Source: Nymphaea colorata | Taxonomy: Eukaryota > Streptophyta > Magnoliopsida > Nymphaeales > Nymphaeaceae | NCBI RefSeq assembly: GCF_008831285.2 | Contig: NC_045142.1 | Coordinates: 9,614,452-9,678,451, forward strand | Direction of reading: 5' to 3' | DNA: 64,000 bases | Part shown: positions 1 through 10,594 of the stretch, one piece after another | Numbering within the stretch: the first letter of the stretch is position 1 | Layout of the letters: every line of letters starts with the position of its first letter | Notes under the pieces: model-generated | The model's input: the letters and a program-made list of their open reading frames with translations, nothing else | What the model was told of the DNA's origin: nothing | Database searches by the model: none | Program-made: the position numbers and the translations under genes

Positions 1-191
1 TATGTGTTTATGTTTTGCTTTAGGTATCTATGTGAAGCATCAATATGAAGACTCGTAGAGAATTTAGCAAGGTTTCATATTGAGCAAATATTTTCCCAGT
101 TTCTGGCATAGGAAGAAAACATTTTCCAACAAACCAATTTCAACTTTGTATTTCCTTGTTACCTAAGTAGTATATTTCTTTGCTTGATTGT
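1..191. other. Flank left of copia element A
   Basis: AT-rich sequence with no coding region I can recognise. Its last five bases (187-191, ATTGT) are the left target-site duplication of element A, and the same five bases occur at 10,834-10,838. Before the insertion this stretch was therefore continuous with the sequence at 10,839. Confidence 0.8.
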
Positions 192-412
192 TGTAAAAAT
201 AATAGACGCACAAGAAACGAAGATCGACCCTCAACTAGAGGGAAAAAACCACATGTGAGGAGATCTGGTGCCCACTAGCCGCCAGACTCTCTCTCTCTCT
301 TAGAAAACTTCATTAACTTGCAGATTAGGGTTTACAATGGTATAAGTATGCCCAAACTAAGACTCACTGGATCGGATCCAGACTCGGACCCATACATCAA
401 GATCCGTCAACA
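192..412 (-). repeat. 3' LTR of copia A
   Basis: The left copy begins TGTAAAAATA and ends TCCGTCAACA on the plus strand, giving TG...CA ends. It matches 10,595-10,833 over its length but lacks about 21 bases near its left part, where the right copy reads ACACAGATGTAACATGG. Confidence 0.95.
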
Positions 413-918
413 CTCCCCTCAAGTTGGGCATACATAGTAAACATGCCCAACTTGGATACATTTCTCTCAAATGGAGTTACATGTAAAGCTTTAGTCAGAA
501 TATCAGTAATTTGATCTTCAGACTTCATGTATGGTAATGTTAACTCCCTGACATCAATTCTTTTTCTGATGAAGTGACGGTCAATCTCAACATGTTTTGT
601 TCGATCATGAAGTACTGGATTGTTAGCCAAGTTAATCGCAGACTTGTTATCACAATACATCTTCATAGACCCTTCAGTCTCTATCCCAATATCAGTCAGC
701 AAGATCTTTAGCCATAACAACTCTGATACTCCAGTAGCAACAGCCCTATATTCAGCCTCTGCACTTGAGCGGGAACAAATATCTTGTCTCTTGCTTCTCC
801 AAACAACTAGATTTCCCCCCAAGTAGACGCAGTACCCTGAAGTAGATCTTTTGGTGTCAACACAGTCTGCCCAGTCTACATCAGAATACCCTTCAATTTC
901 AAATGACCATTGTTTCAC
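397..918 (-). pseudogene. Copia A RNase H domain
   Basis: A 173-codon open stretch encodes the RNase H end of copia pol. Visible motifs are GYSDVDWADCVDTKRSTSGY (first Asp), SSAEAEYRAVA (Glu region) and YCDNKSAINLANNP (second Asp), then the HVEIDRHFIRKRI tail that usually closes copia polyproteins. It runs through the PPT and stops inside the LTR. It is out of continuity with the reverse transcriptase upstream, because a stop precedes the KQWSFEIEGYSD segment. Identity as copia RNase H is firm; activity is unlikely because the polyprotein is broken. Confidence 0.93.
413..424 (-). other. Polypurine tract of copia A
   Basis: The plus strand reads CTCCCCTCAAGT directly against the LTR. On the element strand this is ACTTGAGGGGAG followed by TGTTGACGG, the usual copia arrangement of a PPT touching the 3' LTR. 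Confidence 0.85.
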
Positions 919-927
919 ATATAAAAG

Positions 928-1904
928 TCATTTTCTGGGATTCTTCTTCAAGTAACACAAGATTCTATCTACAGCCTTCAAGTGCACATCCGTAGGTGCA
1001 TGCATAAACTGACCCATCACATTTACAGCAAAGGTGATATCCGGTCTAGTCAGAGTGAGGTATATCAATCTACCAACTAGACGTTGATATCTCCCTTTAG
1101 CTTCTTTACACAAAGGTTCTCCATCCTTGCTATCGAGTTTGTGCCCAGCATCCAGAGGAGTAGAGGCTGGTTTGCATCCCAGTTTTCCTATCTCCTTCAG
1201 TAGATCCAAGGTGTACTTCCTTTGATTAAGCACAAGAGTCGTACCCTGATTTGGCAATTTCAATATCAAGAAAATACCTTAGCTTGCCAAGGTCCTTGAG
1301 ATCAAATTCAGCAAATAGTAAACCCTTTAATCTTGCTATCTCTTTTTCATCATCACTTGTAACAATCATATCATCAACATAGACCAACAGTAGAGTAACT
1401 TTACCCTTCATCCTTTTTATAAACATGGTATGATCTATATTTCCTTGTTTATAGCCATGCTTCTTCATAACAAGTTTGAGACGCTCAAACCATGCTTGGG
1501 GAAACTGTTTGAGCCCAGACAAGGTCTTCTTTAGTTTACAGTATTTTTCAGGTCTCTCAAAACACTGGGGGCATACACATATACACTTCCTCTTCGAGAT
1601 CTTCATTGAGAAAGACATTTTTAACATCGAGTTGGCACATCTCCCAACCCTTCAGCACCGCTAAAGAAATAATAACTCTAACGGTCTTCATTTTCGCGAC
1701 AGGAGCAAACGTCTCTAAGTAGTGGATCCCATATTTCTGACTGAACCCCTTGGCCACCAGACGTGCTTTGTACCTCTCAACATTCCCATCTGGTTTGTAC
1801 TTAATGGTGTTGACCCACTTTGACCCAACCAAATGAGCTGCTTCAAGAATCTCTACCACTTCCCATGTCTGATTTCTGTCTAAGGCTTCCATCTCTTCTT
1901 GCAT
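928..1904 (-). pseudogene. Copia A reverse transcriptase, frameshifted
   Basis: Three overlapping reading segments (1,557-1,904; 1,226-1,627; 928-1,269) make up one RT. In order they show NQTWEVVE and [14 protein letters not shown] at the start, [20 protein letters not shown] (catalytic Asp of motif A), then after a frameshift LSGLKQFPQAWFERL and LLLVYVDDMIVTS (the YVDD catalytic box). After another shift come [13 protein letters not shown] and TRPDITFAVNVMGQFMHAP. At least two frameshifts lie near 1,560-1,625 and 1,226-1,269. The order and motifs are those of Ty1/copia RT. Confidence 0.93.
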
Positions 1905-2022
1905 AGCATGAGTTCACTTGGGGTCACTCTGAGCTTCTGTAACATTCCTGGGAATCACAGCCACAGACAAGGAGGATACAAAACATTTGTAGTCAGTGCT
2001 CAATCTAGAGTAAGATACAAAG

Positions 2023-2364
2023 TTACCAATAGGGTGTTGACCTAACACCCTTTCTCAGGGCAATGGGAAGATCCTCCTTTTCATTTTTTGTCTGACTTTC
2101 TCTCTCAACAGGTTGCTTCTGAGCATGACTTGGGTCATCCAAGGAAGAAGTAGGATTGGGATTCGAAGTGGACTTCTCCCCATCAATCACATTGTCAGTA
2201 CAAAATCTTCTCCTAGAATACACCTGCCCAAACAGACGATTGCATTCTCTTTCTGTCTCCATAGAACACTCTCCCTCCTTTTCGTGTTCTTGTACGTCAA
2301 TAGACGTCTCGTCTTCTTTTCCAAGCACCTCAACAGATGGATTTTCTTCGTGCCTGTAATCCAA
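2023..2364 (-). pseudogene. Copia A integrase-RT linker
   Basis: An acidic, serine-rich open stretch of 113 codons lies between the integrase and the RT, ending in ALRKGVRSTPYW. Such variable linkers followed by an LRKG/LRRS-like segment are usual between integrase and RT in copia polyproteins. It has no catalytic role of its own. The RT segment that follows starts in a separate open stretch. Confidence 0.75.
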
Positions 2365-2376
2365 AAAATCTGTAAA

Positions 2377-3426
2377 CTAAATTTCCTGACTTGGAGAATA
2401 CTCTTTCTTAGACATTGACTTCTCCCCTTGAAGAGAATTCTCATCAAAATAAGACACATGTTCCAAGAATGTGACATCCTTCGTAATGTGAACTCGACCA
2501 GTGGTGGGATCTAGACAATTATAACCCTTTTGAGTAGGAGAATACCCAATAAACATTCCCTTAATTGATTTGGGGTCAAGTTTTTTCACATTTGGGCTGT
2601 GGTCATGAATGAAACACACACATCCAAAGACACGAGGAGGAAGGTGAAAAGGTTGGCTACTCCCTGGAAGCATGGAGTAGGGTGTACGATCATTTAGCAC
2701 TCTACTAGGCATGCGATTAATCAAATAGACACTAGTAATAACCGCATCTCCCCAATAACATTTTGGAAGATTTCTTTGGAACAATAAAACTCTGATGACA
2801 TTAAGTAACTGACGGTTTTTCTTCTCAGCAACTCCATTTTGAGGGGGTGTATAACTACATGATGCTTCATGAACAATCCCCCTCTTTCGAAGGAATTCCT
2901 CGACAGTAAGACACATATACTCACGAGCATTATCGGACTGGAATGTCTTGACAGACCCACCATGCTGGTTTTCCACTAGGAGGATGAATGTTTCTATAAT
3001 ATGAGGCACTCCGCTACGATCTTTCAACAGATAAATAAAAGTACACCTTGAATAGTCATTTATGAAAGTCATAAAATACTGAAAACCACCACGAGAAGGA
3101 ATGCTTGAGGGCTCCCACACATCAGAATGAATCAAGGAGAAAGCTTTATTAGCACGACTATTTGAAATTGGATATGAAGCTTTAACATGTTTCGCAAACT
3201 GACACACATCACAAGATAACATGGAAATGTTTAAACTAGAACATAATTCCGGGAACAATTGTTTCAAAACCCCAAAAGGGAGATGACCAAGGCGTTCATG
3301 CGAATACAAAAATAATTGACGACACTCTTCTTTCTTCTTCTCTGTCCTACTAATTGCTGACATAAGAGCTGTGGCAAACGCGTATAGAAAGCCGATACAA
3401 ACCATCAGACACCAAACCAATCCCAA
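2377..3426 (-). pseudogene. Copia A integrase
   Basis: A 349-codon open stretch holds a GAG-pre-integrase segment (SHERLGHLPFGVL and CDVCQFAKH, the HHCC-type zinc site) and the rve core. All three catalytic acids are visible: Asp in FSLIHSDVWEPSS, Asp in TFQSDNAREY, and Glu in QNGVAEKKNRQLLN. The C-terminal part has FGCVCFIHDHSPNVKKLDPK and FIGYSPTQKGYNCLDP, typical of copia integrase. This is the best-preserved domain of element A, but it is not joined in frame to its neighbours. Confidence 0.93.
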
Positions 3427-3639
3427 TCTTCTTCCCTGTCACCAAGTCTTACAAAACACAACGTTGTTTAGAAAATATAAGTTCACACTTCAGTTCCTTG
3501 GTAATCTTGCTAACAGATAAAAGATTTAAGGGAAGATGGGGAACATGCAAGACTCCATGCACTAAAACATTGTTCAACAAAGAAAGACTTCATTTTCCTG
3601 CCACAGAGGTAAAAGAAGCATCGGCAAGAGATACATGTT

Positions 3640-3750
3640 ACTTTCCCGAGGATAGATTGTAGTCATGAAAGAGTTTGGGGTTGCCAGTCATGTGATGAGT
3701 GGCACCGCTATCAACAATCCATTTCCCCATCCATTTCCCCATGCAAGAAG
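3640..3750 (-). pseudogene. Copia A protease, cut by element B
   Basis: On the minus strand the sequence reads WIVDSGATHHMTGNPKLF, the D-S-G active-site loop of copia aspartic protease, followed shortly by a stop. Just ahead of it the peptide MGKW is encoded twice by a 12-base direct repeat. The upstream continuation of this frame is on the far side of element B (from 9,115), so B inserted between the gag zinc knuckle and the protease. Confidence 0.85.
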
Positions 3751-4201
3751 TATAAATGTGACTATAATAGTCACTAAAGAAGAATATGATAGAAAAAGGC
3801 ACTAAGGCCACTTGAAATATATCAATCTTATTGAGTGAATGTCAAATGGCTGTGTAAAACAGCATGCTTTGTACAAGAGGCAGCCCAAGAATATATATAA
3901 CCAATTAGAGTGAAGGAGAGAAGGAAGAGAGGGTTGTTCTAGCCGTTGGAGGTTCCAACGGCTCATAAAGGAGCCGTTGGAACTCCCAACGGCTAGAACA
4001 AAGGGGAAACAAAAAGAAAAAGAAAAGGAAAAATAAAAGAAAAGAAAAAGAAAAGAAAAGAAAAGAAAAAGAAAAGGAAAATAAAAGAAAAGAAAAAGAA
4101 AAATAAAAGAAATAATAAAATACATAAAAATGAAAATAAAATGTAAAAAATGTAAAACCTAATCTAGCTATGATATCAACAAGATATCTTATTTCCTAAC
4201 A
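3751..4201 (-). repeat. 3' LTR of copia B
   Basis: On the plus strand it starts TATAAATGTGAC and ends TTATTTCCTAACA, so on the element strand the LTR is TG...TA rather than TG...CA. The flanking AGAAG duplications fix both ends. It contains a 64-base near-palindrome (3,936-3,999) and a purine-only stretch of roughly 130 bases (from about 4,002) made of GAAAA/GAAAAAG units. Confidence 0.94.
3936..3999. repeat. Near-palindrome inside LTR B
   Basis: The sequence from GTTCTAGCCGTTGG to CCAACGGCTAGAAC reads almost the same on both strands, with the inner CCAACGGCT and AGCCGTTGG also paired. The same structure is at 8,855-8,918 in the other LTR. It could form a long hairpin in the element's RNA. 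Function is unknown. Confidence 0.85.
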
Positions 4202-4212
4202 CCCCTCCTTAA
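4202..4212 (-). other. Polypurine tract of copia B
   Basis: The plus strand CCCCTCCTTAA touches the LTR end. On the element strand it is TTAAGGAGGGG followed by TGTTAGG. Confidence 0.85.
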
Positions 4213-4214
4213 AC

Positions 4215-6104
4215 TTACGGTGCTAACACCGAAAGTTTATCTAAAAGAAAGTTGAATATGGGAGAATATAGAGGCTTCGTGAAGAAATCAGCCAGTTGGA
4301 ACTCGGATGAGACATATGGAAGTTTGATTGTCTTGTTCAAAAATTCTTCACGAACATAGTGACAATCCATCTCTATATGCTTTGTTCGTTCATGAAATGT
4401 TTGATTCTTGGCAATGTAGATAGAACTCTTGTTATCGCAGCACAAATCAGTAGGTTCTTTTATTCTTGTTCCCATATCAAGAAGCATTTGACGAAGCCAC
4501 ACAATTTTCATAGTTGTAGAAGCCATGGCTCGATATTCAGCTTCAGTAGAGGATAGAGAGACTTTCTGTTGTTTCTTGCACTTCCATGAGATGAGTGATT
4601 CTCCTAAAAAAACACAAAAACCAGTAGTTGAGTGTCTATCATTTGGATCTCCTCCCCAATCAGCATCAGTATAAGCAATCAAGTTTAAAGGGGAAGAGGA
4701 AGACATAAATACTCCCTTATTTATTGTTCCCTTGATATATCTAATGATACGAAGAACAGCTCCCATATGAACGGTTGATGGAGCATGTTGGAATTGACTC
4801 ACAGTATGAACTGCATGAGCAATGTCAGGCCGAGTGATGCTAAGATACATTAAGGAACCCACAAGTTGTCGGTAAGGAGTGAGATTTGTAAGTGGAACTC
4901 CATCATCAATCTTCATTTTGTTTTCTACTGCTTCAGGAGTTTCTATGGCCTTATCATCTGTTATGCCTGATTTAGCAATGATCTCTGCAGCAAACTTAGT
5001 TTGTGATAAAAAATATCCTCTAGTAGAATATGCAACCTCAATACCCAAGAAATACGTTAGAAAACCTAAATCTTTCATTTCAAAAGTTCTTTGTAACAAT
5101 TTTTTACATTCTCTAATACCTTCCTTATCACTACCTGTAATGATCATGTCATCAACATACAGTAGGAGGATTATGATACCTGCATTAGTATTCTTAACAA
5201 ACAAGGCAGTGTCAGTTAAACATGAATGAAATCCATAATCAGAAATAACAGAGTAGAAACGGTCAAACCAAGCTTTAGGAGCTTGTTTGAGGCCATAAAG
5301 AGCCTTATTAAGTCTAAGAACTTTTCCTTGAGGAACTGACAACCCTGGTGGTACTTTCATGTAAACTTCTTCCATAAGATCTCCATTTAAAAATGCATTT
5401 TTAACGTCCATTTGGTAGATATTCCAGTTTTTAATAGATGCTAAAGCAATAAGGGTCCTAACAGTAGTCATTCTAGCTACAGGAGCAAAGGTTTCCTCAT
5501 AGTCAATACCATATTCTTGAGCGTAACCTTTGGCAACAAGCCTGACTTTATATCTTTCTAAAGATCCGTCACTTCTAGTCTTCACCTTGTAAACCCACTT
5601 GCATCCAATAGTCTTTTTTCCTATAGGTAGGTCTTGTATTTCCCAAGTTTGGGCTTTTCTCAAGGCATCTAATTCTTCTATCATGGCATTCTTCCATTCA
5701 ATATATTTAGAGGCTTCATTAAAAGTCGAAGGTTCAAAGTGAGAGTGAATGACATTAATTCTAGCTCTATGAGTTGGGGTGAAAGTTTCATATGACACAA
5801 ACCTATTGGGTTGTCTTACATTTCTAATAGATCTTCTAAGGTTTTCTTCACTTTGTGGAGTTAGTTGGAGATCAATAGTCTCATGATGTTCTCCTTCATC
5901 AACATCTTGTTGTCGGTTTCTTCTTTGATATGTGATTATATCCTTGGCTACTCCGTTATCGTTATCATCAGTGTTACTATCATCAACATCATGCATTTCA
6001 TCATCACATTGAGAGAGATACTTAAATAAAAAGGAATAATCATTGTTGTGTTGTGATTTTTCACAAATTTTGAATCCATTTTCGTCTTCACAAAACTTTA
6101 CATT
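4215..6104 (-). pseudogene. Copia B reverse transcriptase and RNase H
   Basis: A 593-codon frame opens at the first Met at 5,996, but the same frame stays open upstream to about 6,100 and joins the integrase through a single frameshift, so the Met is not a true start. Motifs in order: acidic linker; [62 protein letters not shown] (catalytic Asp); ALYGLKQAPKAWFDRF; LLYVDDMIITG; TRPDIAHAVHTVSQF; then RNase H with YTDADWGGDPNDRHSTTGF, SLSSTEAEYRAMAS and LCCDNKSSIYIAKNQ. It ends just before the PPT. RT and RNase H catalytic acids are all present. Confidence 0.95.
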
Positions 6105-6988
6105 TCTTGAACTATGATCTTGTCTTTGACTGGATCATAACATTTGTAGCCTTTTTGTGTTTCAGAATAACCAATAAAAACACACTCAATAACCTTTGAA
6201 CTTAGTTTATCAGCCTTGTCATTAAGAACAAAACATTTGCAACAAAAAACACGAAGCCTTTTCAAATCAGGTTCATATTTGAATAATTTTTCAAAAGGGG
6301 TTGTATTATTTAAAGCTTTTGAAGGCATTTTATTGATGAGATATACAGATGCTAGGGCTGTTTCGGCCCAAAAGTTTTTAGGCACATTTTTGGCAATAAG
6401 AAGAGTTCTAGTTGTTTCAATTATGTGCCTATGTTTTCTTTCAGAAGGTCCATTTTGTTGAGGTGTTCTTGGACAAGATTTTTGATGGACTATTCCATAG
6501 TTTTCTAAATATCTTTTGAACTCATTTGAAATGTATTCGCCTCCAGAATCAGTCCTTAGGATTTTTAATTTAGCATTAAACTGTGTTTGTACTAAGTTGT
6601 GAAAAATTTTGAACATCTCAAAAACCTCAGATTTGTATCTTAAGAAATATATCCAACAATATCTAGTGAAATCATCAACAAATATCACATAATATGATAG
6701 CCCTCCTTCGGAATGAACAAGTTCAAAGGGAAAAGAGGAAAAGAAGCTTCTTTGTCCAAAAGATAAGGATTTCATTTTTCCATGTATACAATCATTACAT
6801 TTGAAATTCTCAATACAAACGTCCTTGGTAGGACTCATCATAGACAATTTTCTAATGTTTGGATGACCTAATCTTTGATGGCAAACATTAATGTCCATAT
6901 TTTTCACATAGTGACAAAACTTTTCCTTGGGGATGCATAAATTGTTCATGTAGTAAAGGTCCCCTTTTCTAAAACCTTCCCCAATCAA
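6098..6988 (-). pseudogene. Copia B integrase lacking its first catalytic Asp
   Basis: The frame shows the pre-integrase zinc site (VCHQRLGHPNIRKLS, CNDCIHGK) and the core with RTDSGGEY (second Asp) and QQNGPSERKHRHIIE (Glu). Where relatives have an HSD-V-WGP segment this copy reads PFELVHSEGGLSYYVIFV (about 6,703-6,720), so the loop with the first Asp is missing. It is joined to gag-protease by a shift near 6,985-7,000, and to RT by one near 6,100. Known relatives need all three acids, so this integrase should be inactive. Confidence 0.92.
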
Positions 6989-8454
6989 TCTCCCGGTTTG
7001 GTGATTGAGGAGAAAACGATGTCAAAACCAAGATCTGAAATTTGAGATACAGAAAGTAAGTTAAGATTAAGTCTAGGGACATAACTAACTTTTGGAACAA
7101 AGAACTTTTGTTTTCCAAATTCTTTTTCAAAATCCCCGATCCCTTTAACATTCAAAGATGTTCCATCGGCAGTAACTACATTAGATTCTTTTCTTGCTTG
7201 TTCAAAATTGGTCAAAGATGATATATTTGGTGTCATATGAAAAGATGCACCGGAATCTAAAAGCCAAGAAAACATACCGGGAGTGTTGGAGGTAGATGCT
7301 GTTGTTGCTAGTGCTCCGGGATTCGACTCTTTGATCATAGGTTGAAGCACCGACATGATTTGATTCAACGTTGTGGAGATTGAAGAGAGATCACATCCTT
7401 CATTTGCAACATTTGCAACCCTCCTTTGGTCAAATTGTCTATTATTGTATTGCCCACCTTGTGAATATGAAGTTCCACTTCCACGGTTGTGTTGCCCTCC
7501 TTGAGGATATGAAGCTCCTCCTTTGAAAAGATTTCCTCCATAGTTTCGTGGTTGTCCTTCATTGTTATTCAACTTTGGACAACTAGGTCTAATGTGACCC
7601 GGTTCATGACAAAAATGGCAAACAACCTTAAATTCCCCTCTATTTTGATTTTTAAAGTGAGGAGGTCTAAAAGATTTGATGTTGTTCCCGGGTCTAAAGG
7701 CGGCTAAAACTTTTTCTTCTTGTTTGGAAATAAGAACACTATCTAATTCTTTGGATAATTTCATTCTAGTTTCTTCATCGCTTAACTTCGTAAGAAGTTC
7801 ATGAATGGGTGGAGGAGAGGCTAAAGAAAGTAGGGCTGACCTAATTTGTTCAAATTCGGGTCGTAGACCTTGAAGAAATTGAAAAAACCTAAATTCATCG
7901 ATTTCTTCTCTTCTAATCTCATGACATTTACAATCCAATTCTAGTTTGGGAGTAAGTTGATCTAACTCATTCCATACACCAGAGATTTCCATAAAATAAT
8001 CTCTAACATTATTCTCACCTTGCTTGATACTTTGGGCTTTTTGAATCAAGAGATATTTACGGGCCATATCTTTTTGGGTAAACATTCCCTTGAGATATTC
8101 CCAAACTTCACTTGCTCTTTCATAATACATGAGATTTTGGGCAATTCTAGGTTCTATACTTCCGTAAATCCATTCTTTAATTCTAGAGTTTTTGGCCTCC
8201 CAATCATCTAATTTTTTATAGTATTCATCCATGACATTTTTTCTCTCTTCTACATTCAAGTCTTTCTCAACTCCATTTTCAATTTTGGTCAACTTGAGAG
8301 AAGGAGGGGTAGACGTACCTCTTATGAAACCCCATAAATATTTCCCTTTGATATGCATCTCCAAGCATTATGCCCATAGAGTGTAGTTGGTTCCATCAAG
8401 CTTGTACGGAGCATGATAACTTCCTCCTTCGATCAAGACTTTGGAGTCCTCCAT
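6985..8454 (-). pseudogene. Copia B gag and protease
   Basis: gag begins at an ATG read from 8,454 (MEDSKVLIEGGSYHAPYKL), continues through LDGTNYTLWA, and meets a TAA at 8,370-8,368. The frame then stays open from 8,364 for 459 codons. It carries the gag helical region (ARKYLLIQKAQSIKQGENNV; FLQGLRPEFEQIRSALL), a CCHC knuckle (CHFCHEPGHIRPSC), a G/Q/N-rich stretch with repeated SYPQGGQ units, and the protease site FSWLLDSGASFHMTPN. Apart from the one early stop the frame is intact down to the shift near 6,990. Confidence 0.93.
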
Positions 8455-8663
8455 AAGAGCAAGATTTTAAGTAACAATCTCCAAGAGAAACAAAGAGGAA
8501 GTCCTCCTAGAAATTTCACCAAACAGTTGGTGAGCAACAATAATAAGGTCTTCAAGAAATGTTGATCAGCAACAATGGCCTCGTCTGAAAATTTTCTTCA
8601 ACAGTCCAGTAGCATAAACAGCAAAAAACAGCTTATAAAAGCTTTCCAACATGCAGCCCAATG

Positions 8664-8675
8664 GCTCTGATACCA
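8664..8675 (-). other. Primer-binding site of copia B
   Basis: The plus strand GCTCTGATACCA abuts the right LTR. On the element strand it is TGGTATCAGAGC, the 12 bases complementary to the 3' end of plant initiator tRNA-Met, used by most plant copia elements. Confidence 0.95.
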
Positions 8676-9114
8676 TATAAATGTGACTATAATAGTCACT
8701 AAAGAAGAATATGATAGAAAAAGGCACTAAGGCCACTTGAAATATATCAATCTTATTGAATGAATGTCAAGTGTAAAACAGCATGCTTTGTACAAGAGGC
8801 AGCCCAAGAATATATATAACCAATTAGAGTGAAGGAGAGAAGGAAGAGAGGGCTGTTCTAGCCGTTGGAGGTTCCAACGGCTTATAAAGGAGCCGTTGGA
8901 ACTCCCAACGGCTAGAACAAAGGGGAAACAAAAAGAAAAAGAAAAGGAAAAATAAAAGAAAAGAAAAAGAAAAGAAAAGAAAAGAAAAAGAAAATAAAAG
9001 AAAATAAAAAGAAAAATAAAAGAAATAATAAAATACATAAAAATGAAAATAAAATGTAAAAAATGTAAAACCTAATCTAGCTATGATATCAACAAGATAT
9101 CTTATTTCCTAACA
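8676..9114 (-). repeat. 5' LTR of copia B
   Basis: Right-hand copy, 439 bp. It shares both termini with 3,751-4,201, including the near-palindrome (8,855-8,918) and the purine tract. Its AAGATATC/TTATTTCCTAACA end touches the right AGAAG duplication. Confidence 0.94.
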
Positions 9115-10128
9115 AGAAGTACCTTTTTCACCCGAAACGGCCAGTGCTTGATTGATGTGTCTGCCTGACCAACATCAATCTGGCTCAAATATGCTCGTAG
9201 CTCACGAATCTGTTCCGCAGAAATAGAAACTTTACCGTCACTATGGTTCATTGCATTCGAAACAGACTTCTTCCCACCAGAAGACCTCCCCCTACTATTC
9301 TTCTTCTCTGGATGCAGATCCCAACAAAACTCCATAGTGTGACCTAGTTTTTTGCAGTGAGTACATTTACGAAAGAAACGGGCAGTTCCCATAGAGGCAC
9401 GTTTAACGAAGGCTGACCGTTCATTGTGAGACATGTGATCTCCCTTTCTCCCATTTATGACCGGGCTCTTCAGCTTCAACACGGGAATAAACATCTTCAA
9501 TATTGAATGATTCTTTAGAGTTAAGAATCCGACTCTTTATATTTTCGAATTCATCGTTCAGTCCGGCTAAGAAAAGGAATATCCTATTCTCCCACTCCTT
9601 GGTCATATAATGCATCTGGTCTTAAGGACAACTTCAGATATCATCAGAATGGTAGTCAAGATCCTTCTACTTAGATTTTAATGCGGCGTAGAAATCAGCG
9701 ACCGAGAGATCCCCTTGTCGAAGAGCATACAAGTCCTTCATTAGTTGATACACACGAACTTTTCTCTTCTTTTGACCATACATGTGTTCCAAAATAATCA
9801 ACATATCTCTCGCAGTCTTCTTACGAAGAATGAGAGGTTGAATATCAGAGGATACTGAATTAACAAGCCACGTCTTTACTTGGTTGTCCTCAAGAAACCA
9901 AGTATCCCAAGCCATATTATTTGCAGTAGGTTCAACCTTACTCTCATTCACATAGGCAATACGGCCTCGACCAGCTATACCCATAGTGATGGCGGCAGAC
10001 CACTTAAGATAGTTTTCCTTGGTAAGACGAATGGTAGTAACCTGAACCGGAACATTCTTAGTTCTATAAGCCCCGATTTCAGTCTGATCAGTGCTGACGG
10101 TCGAAGAGGATGACGCTGCCATGATCAC
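9115..10128 (-). pseudogene. Copia A gag
   Basis: Three open segments in successive frames form gag. 9,667-10,128 starts MIMAASSSSTVSTDQTEIGA and holds the N-terminal copia gag signature TIRLTKENYLKWSAAITMG. 9,421-9,615 continues with WENRIFLFLAGLNDEFENIK. 9,102-9,500 holds the zinc knuckle CTHCKKLGHTMEFCWDLHP. A stop near 9,667 and a shift near 9,421-9,500 break it. The last bases belong to the AGAAG duplication made by element B, beyond which the protease resumes at 3,750. Confidence 0.9.
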
Positions 10129-10581
10129 GAACCAGACTGCAGCAACAAAAAAATAGCACCGACATCAATAGAGGGCTCCGACTGCAGCACAGGACACCGA
10201 CGACAGCAAGGTCACCGACGACAGCAAGGTCACCGGCGGCATATAGATAGATGAAGGCAGCGGTAGCAGGACGGCTATCAGCGGCAGGGAGCTTCTACGA
10301 GCGTCGCCAAGGCAGTCCAGCGACACCAAACAGCAGCAGCGGAAGTGGCGATGTCGGGCAGAACGTGGGAGGCGACTCCGTTGGGTGGAAGCAACAGCAT
10401 CAGGCAAGAGATCAGGCGGCGCTAGAGGAGCAAAGGGCAGCGGCAGACACGGGCAACGCAGAGAGTCTCATGCGATGCAGCCGGGCGGCGGCTGTGGCAG
10501 CAGCAGCAGCAGCGGCAGCAGTGAGTGATAGAGAGGTTAGGGTTGGAACTTCACAACCCCAAAAAATTTCCCAAACTCGTC
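10129..10581 (-). other. Untranslated leader of copia A
   Basis: About 450 bases lie between the gag start and the PBS. They are unusually GC-rich for this window and contain GCAGCAGCAGC runs (10,495-10,520) and a doubled GGTCACCGACGACAGCAA unit near 10,190-10,235. Open frames here look like by-products of the CAG/GCC repeats. I see no protein family. Confidence 0.7.
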
Positions 10582-10594
10582 GACTCTGGTACCA
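10582..10594 (-). other. Primer-binding site of copia A
   Basis: The plus strand GACTCTGGTACCA abuts the right LTR, giving TGGTACCAGAGTC on the element strand. It differs by one base from the usual TGGTATCAGAG, so tRNA-iMet is the likely primer. Confidence 0.88.

Larger units (their letters stand above)
3751..9114 (-). mobile_element. Ty1/copia retrotransposon B, nested in A
   Basis: A 5,364-bp element flanked by AGAAG on both sides (3,746-3,750 and 9,115-9,119). LTRs are 451 and 439 bp and differ by only a handful of changes, including an 8-9 base gap. PBS and PPT are readable. gag-protease, integrase and RT-RNase H are nearly full length, with one nonsense codon in gag, frameshifts near 6,990 and 6,100, and a small integrase deletion that removes the first catalytic Asp. 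The closer LTR similarity than in A (about 1% versus about 5% by eye) agrees with B being the younger insertion. Confidence 0.96.

Noticed and set aside
3802-4125. Phe/Leu-rich 107-codon minus frame, resembling a membrane protein
   Set aside because: It is a translation of the LTR purine tract (GAAAA units read as FLF/FSF). The same peptide appears at 8,727-9,038 in the other LTR.
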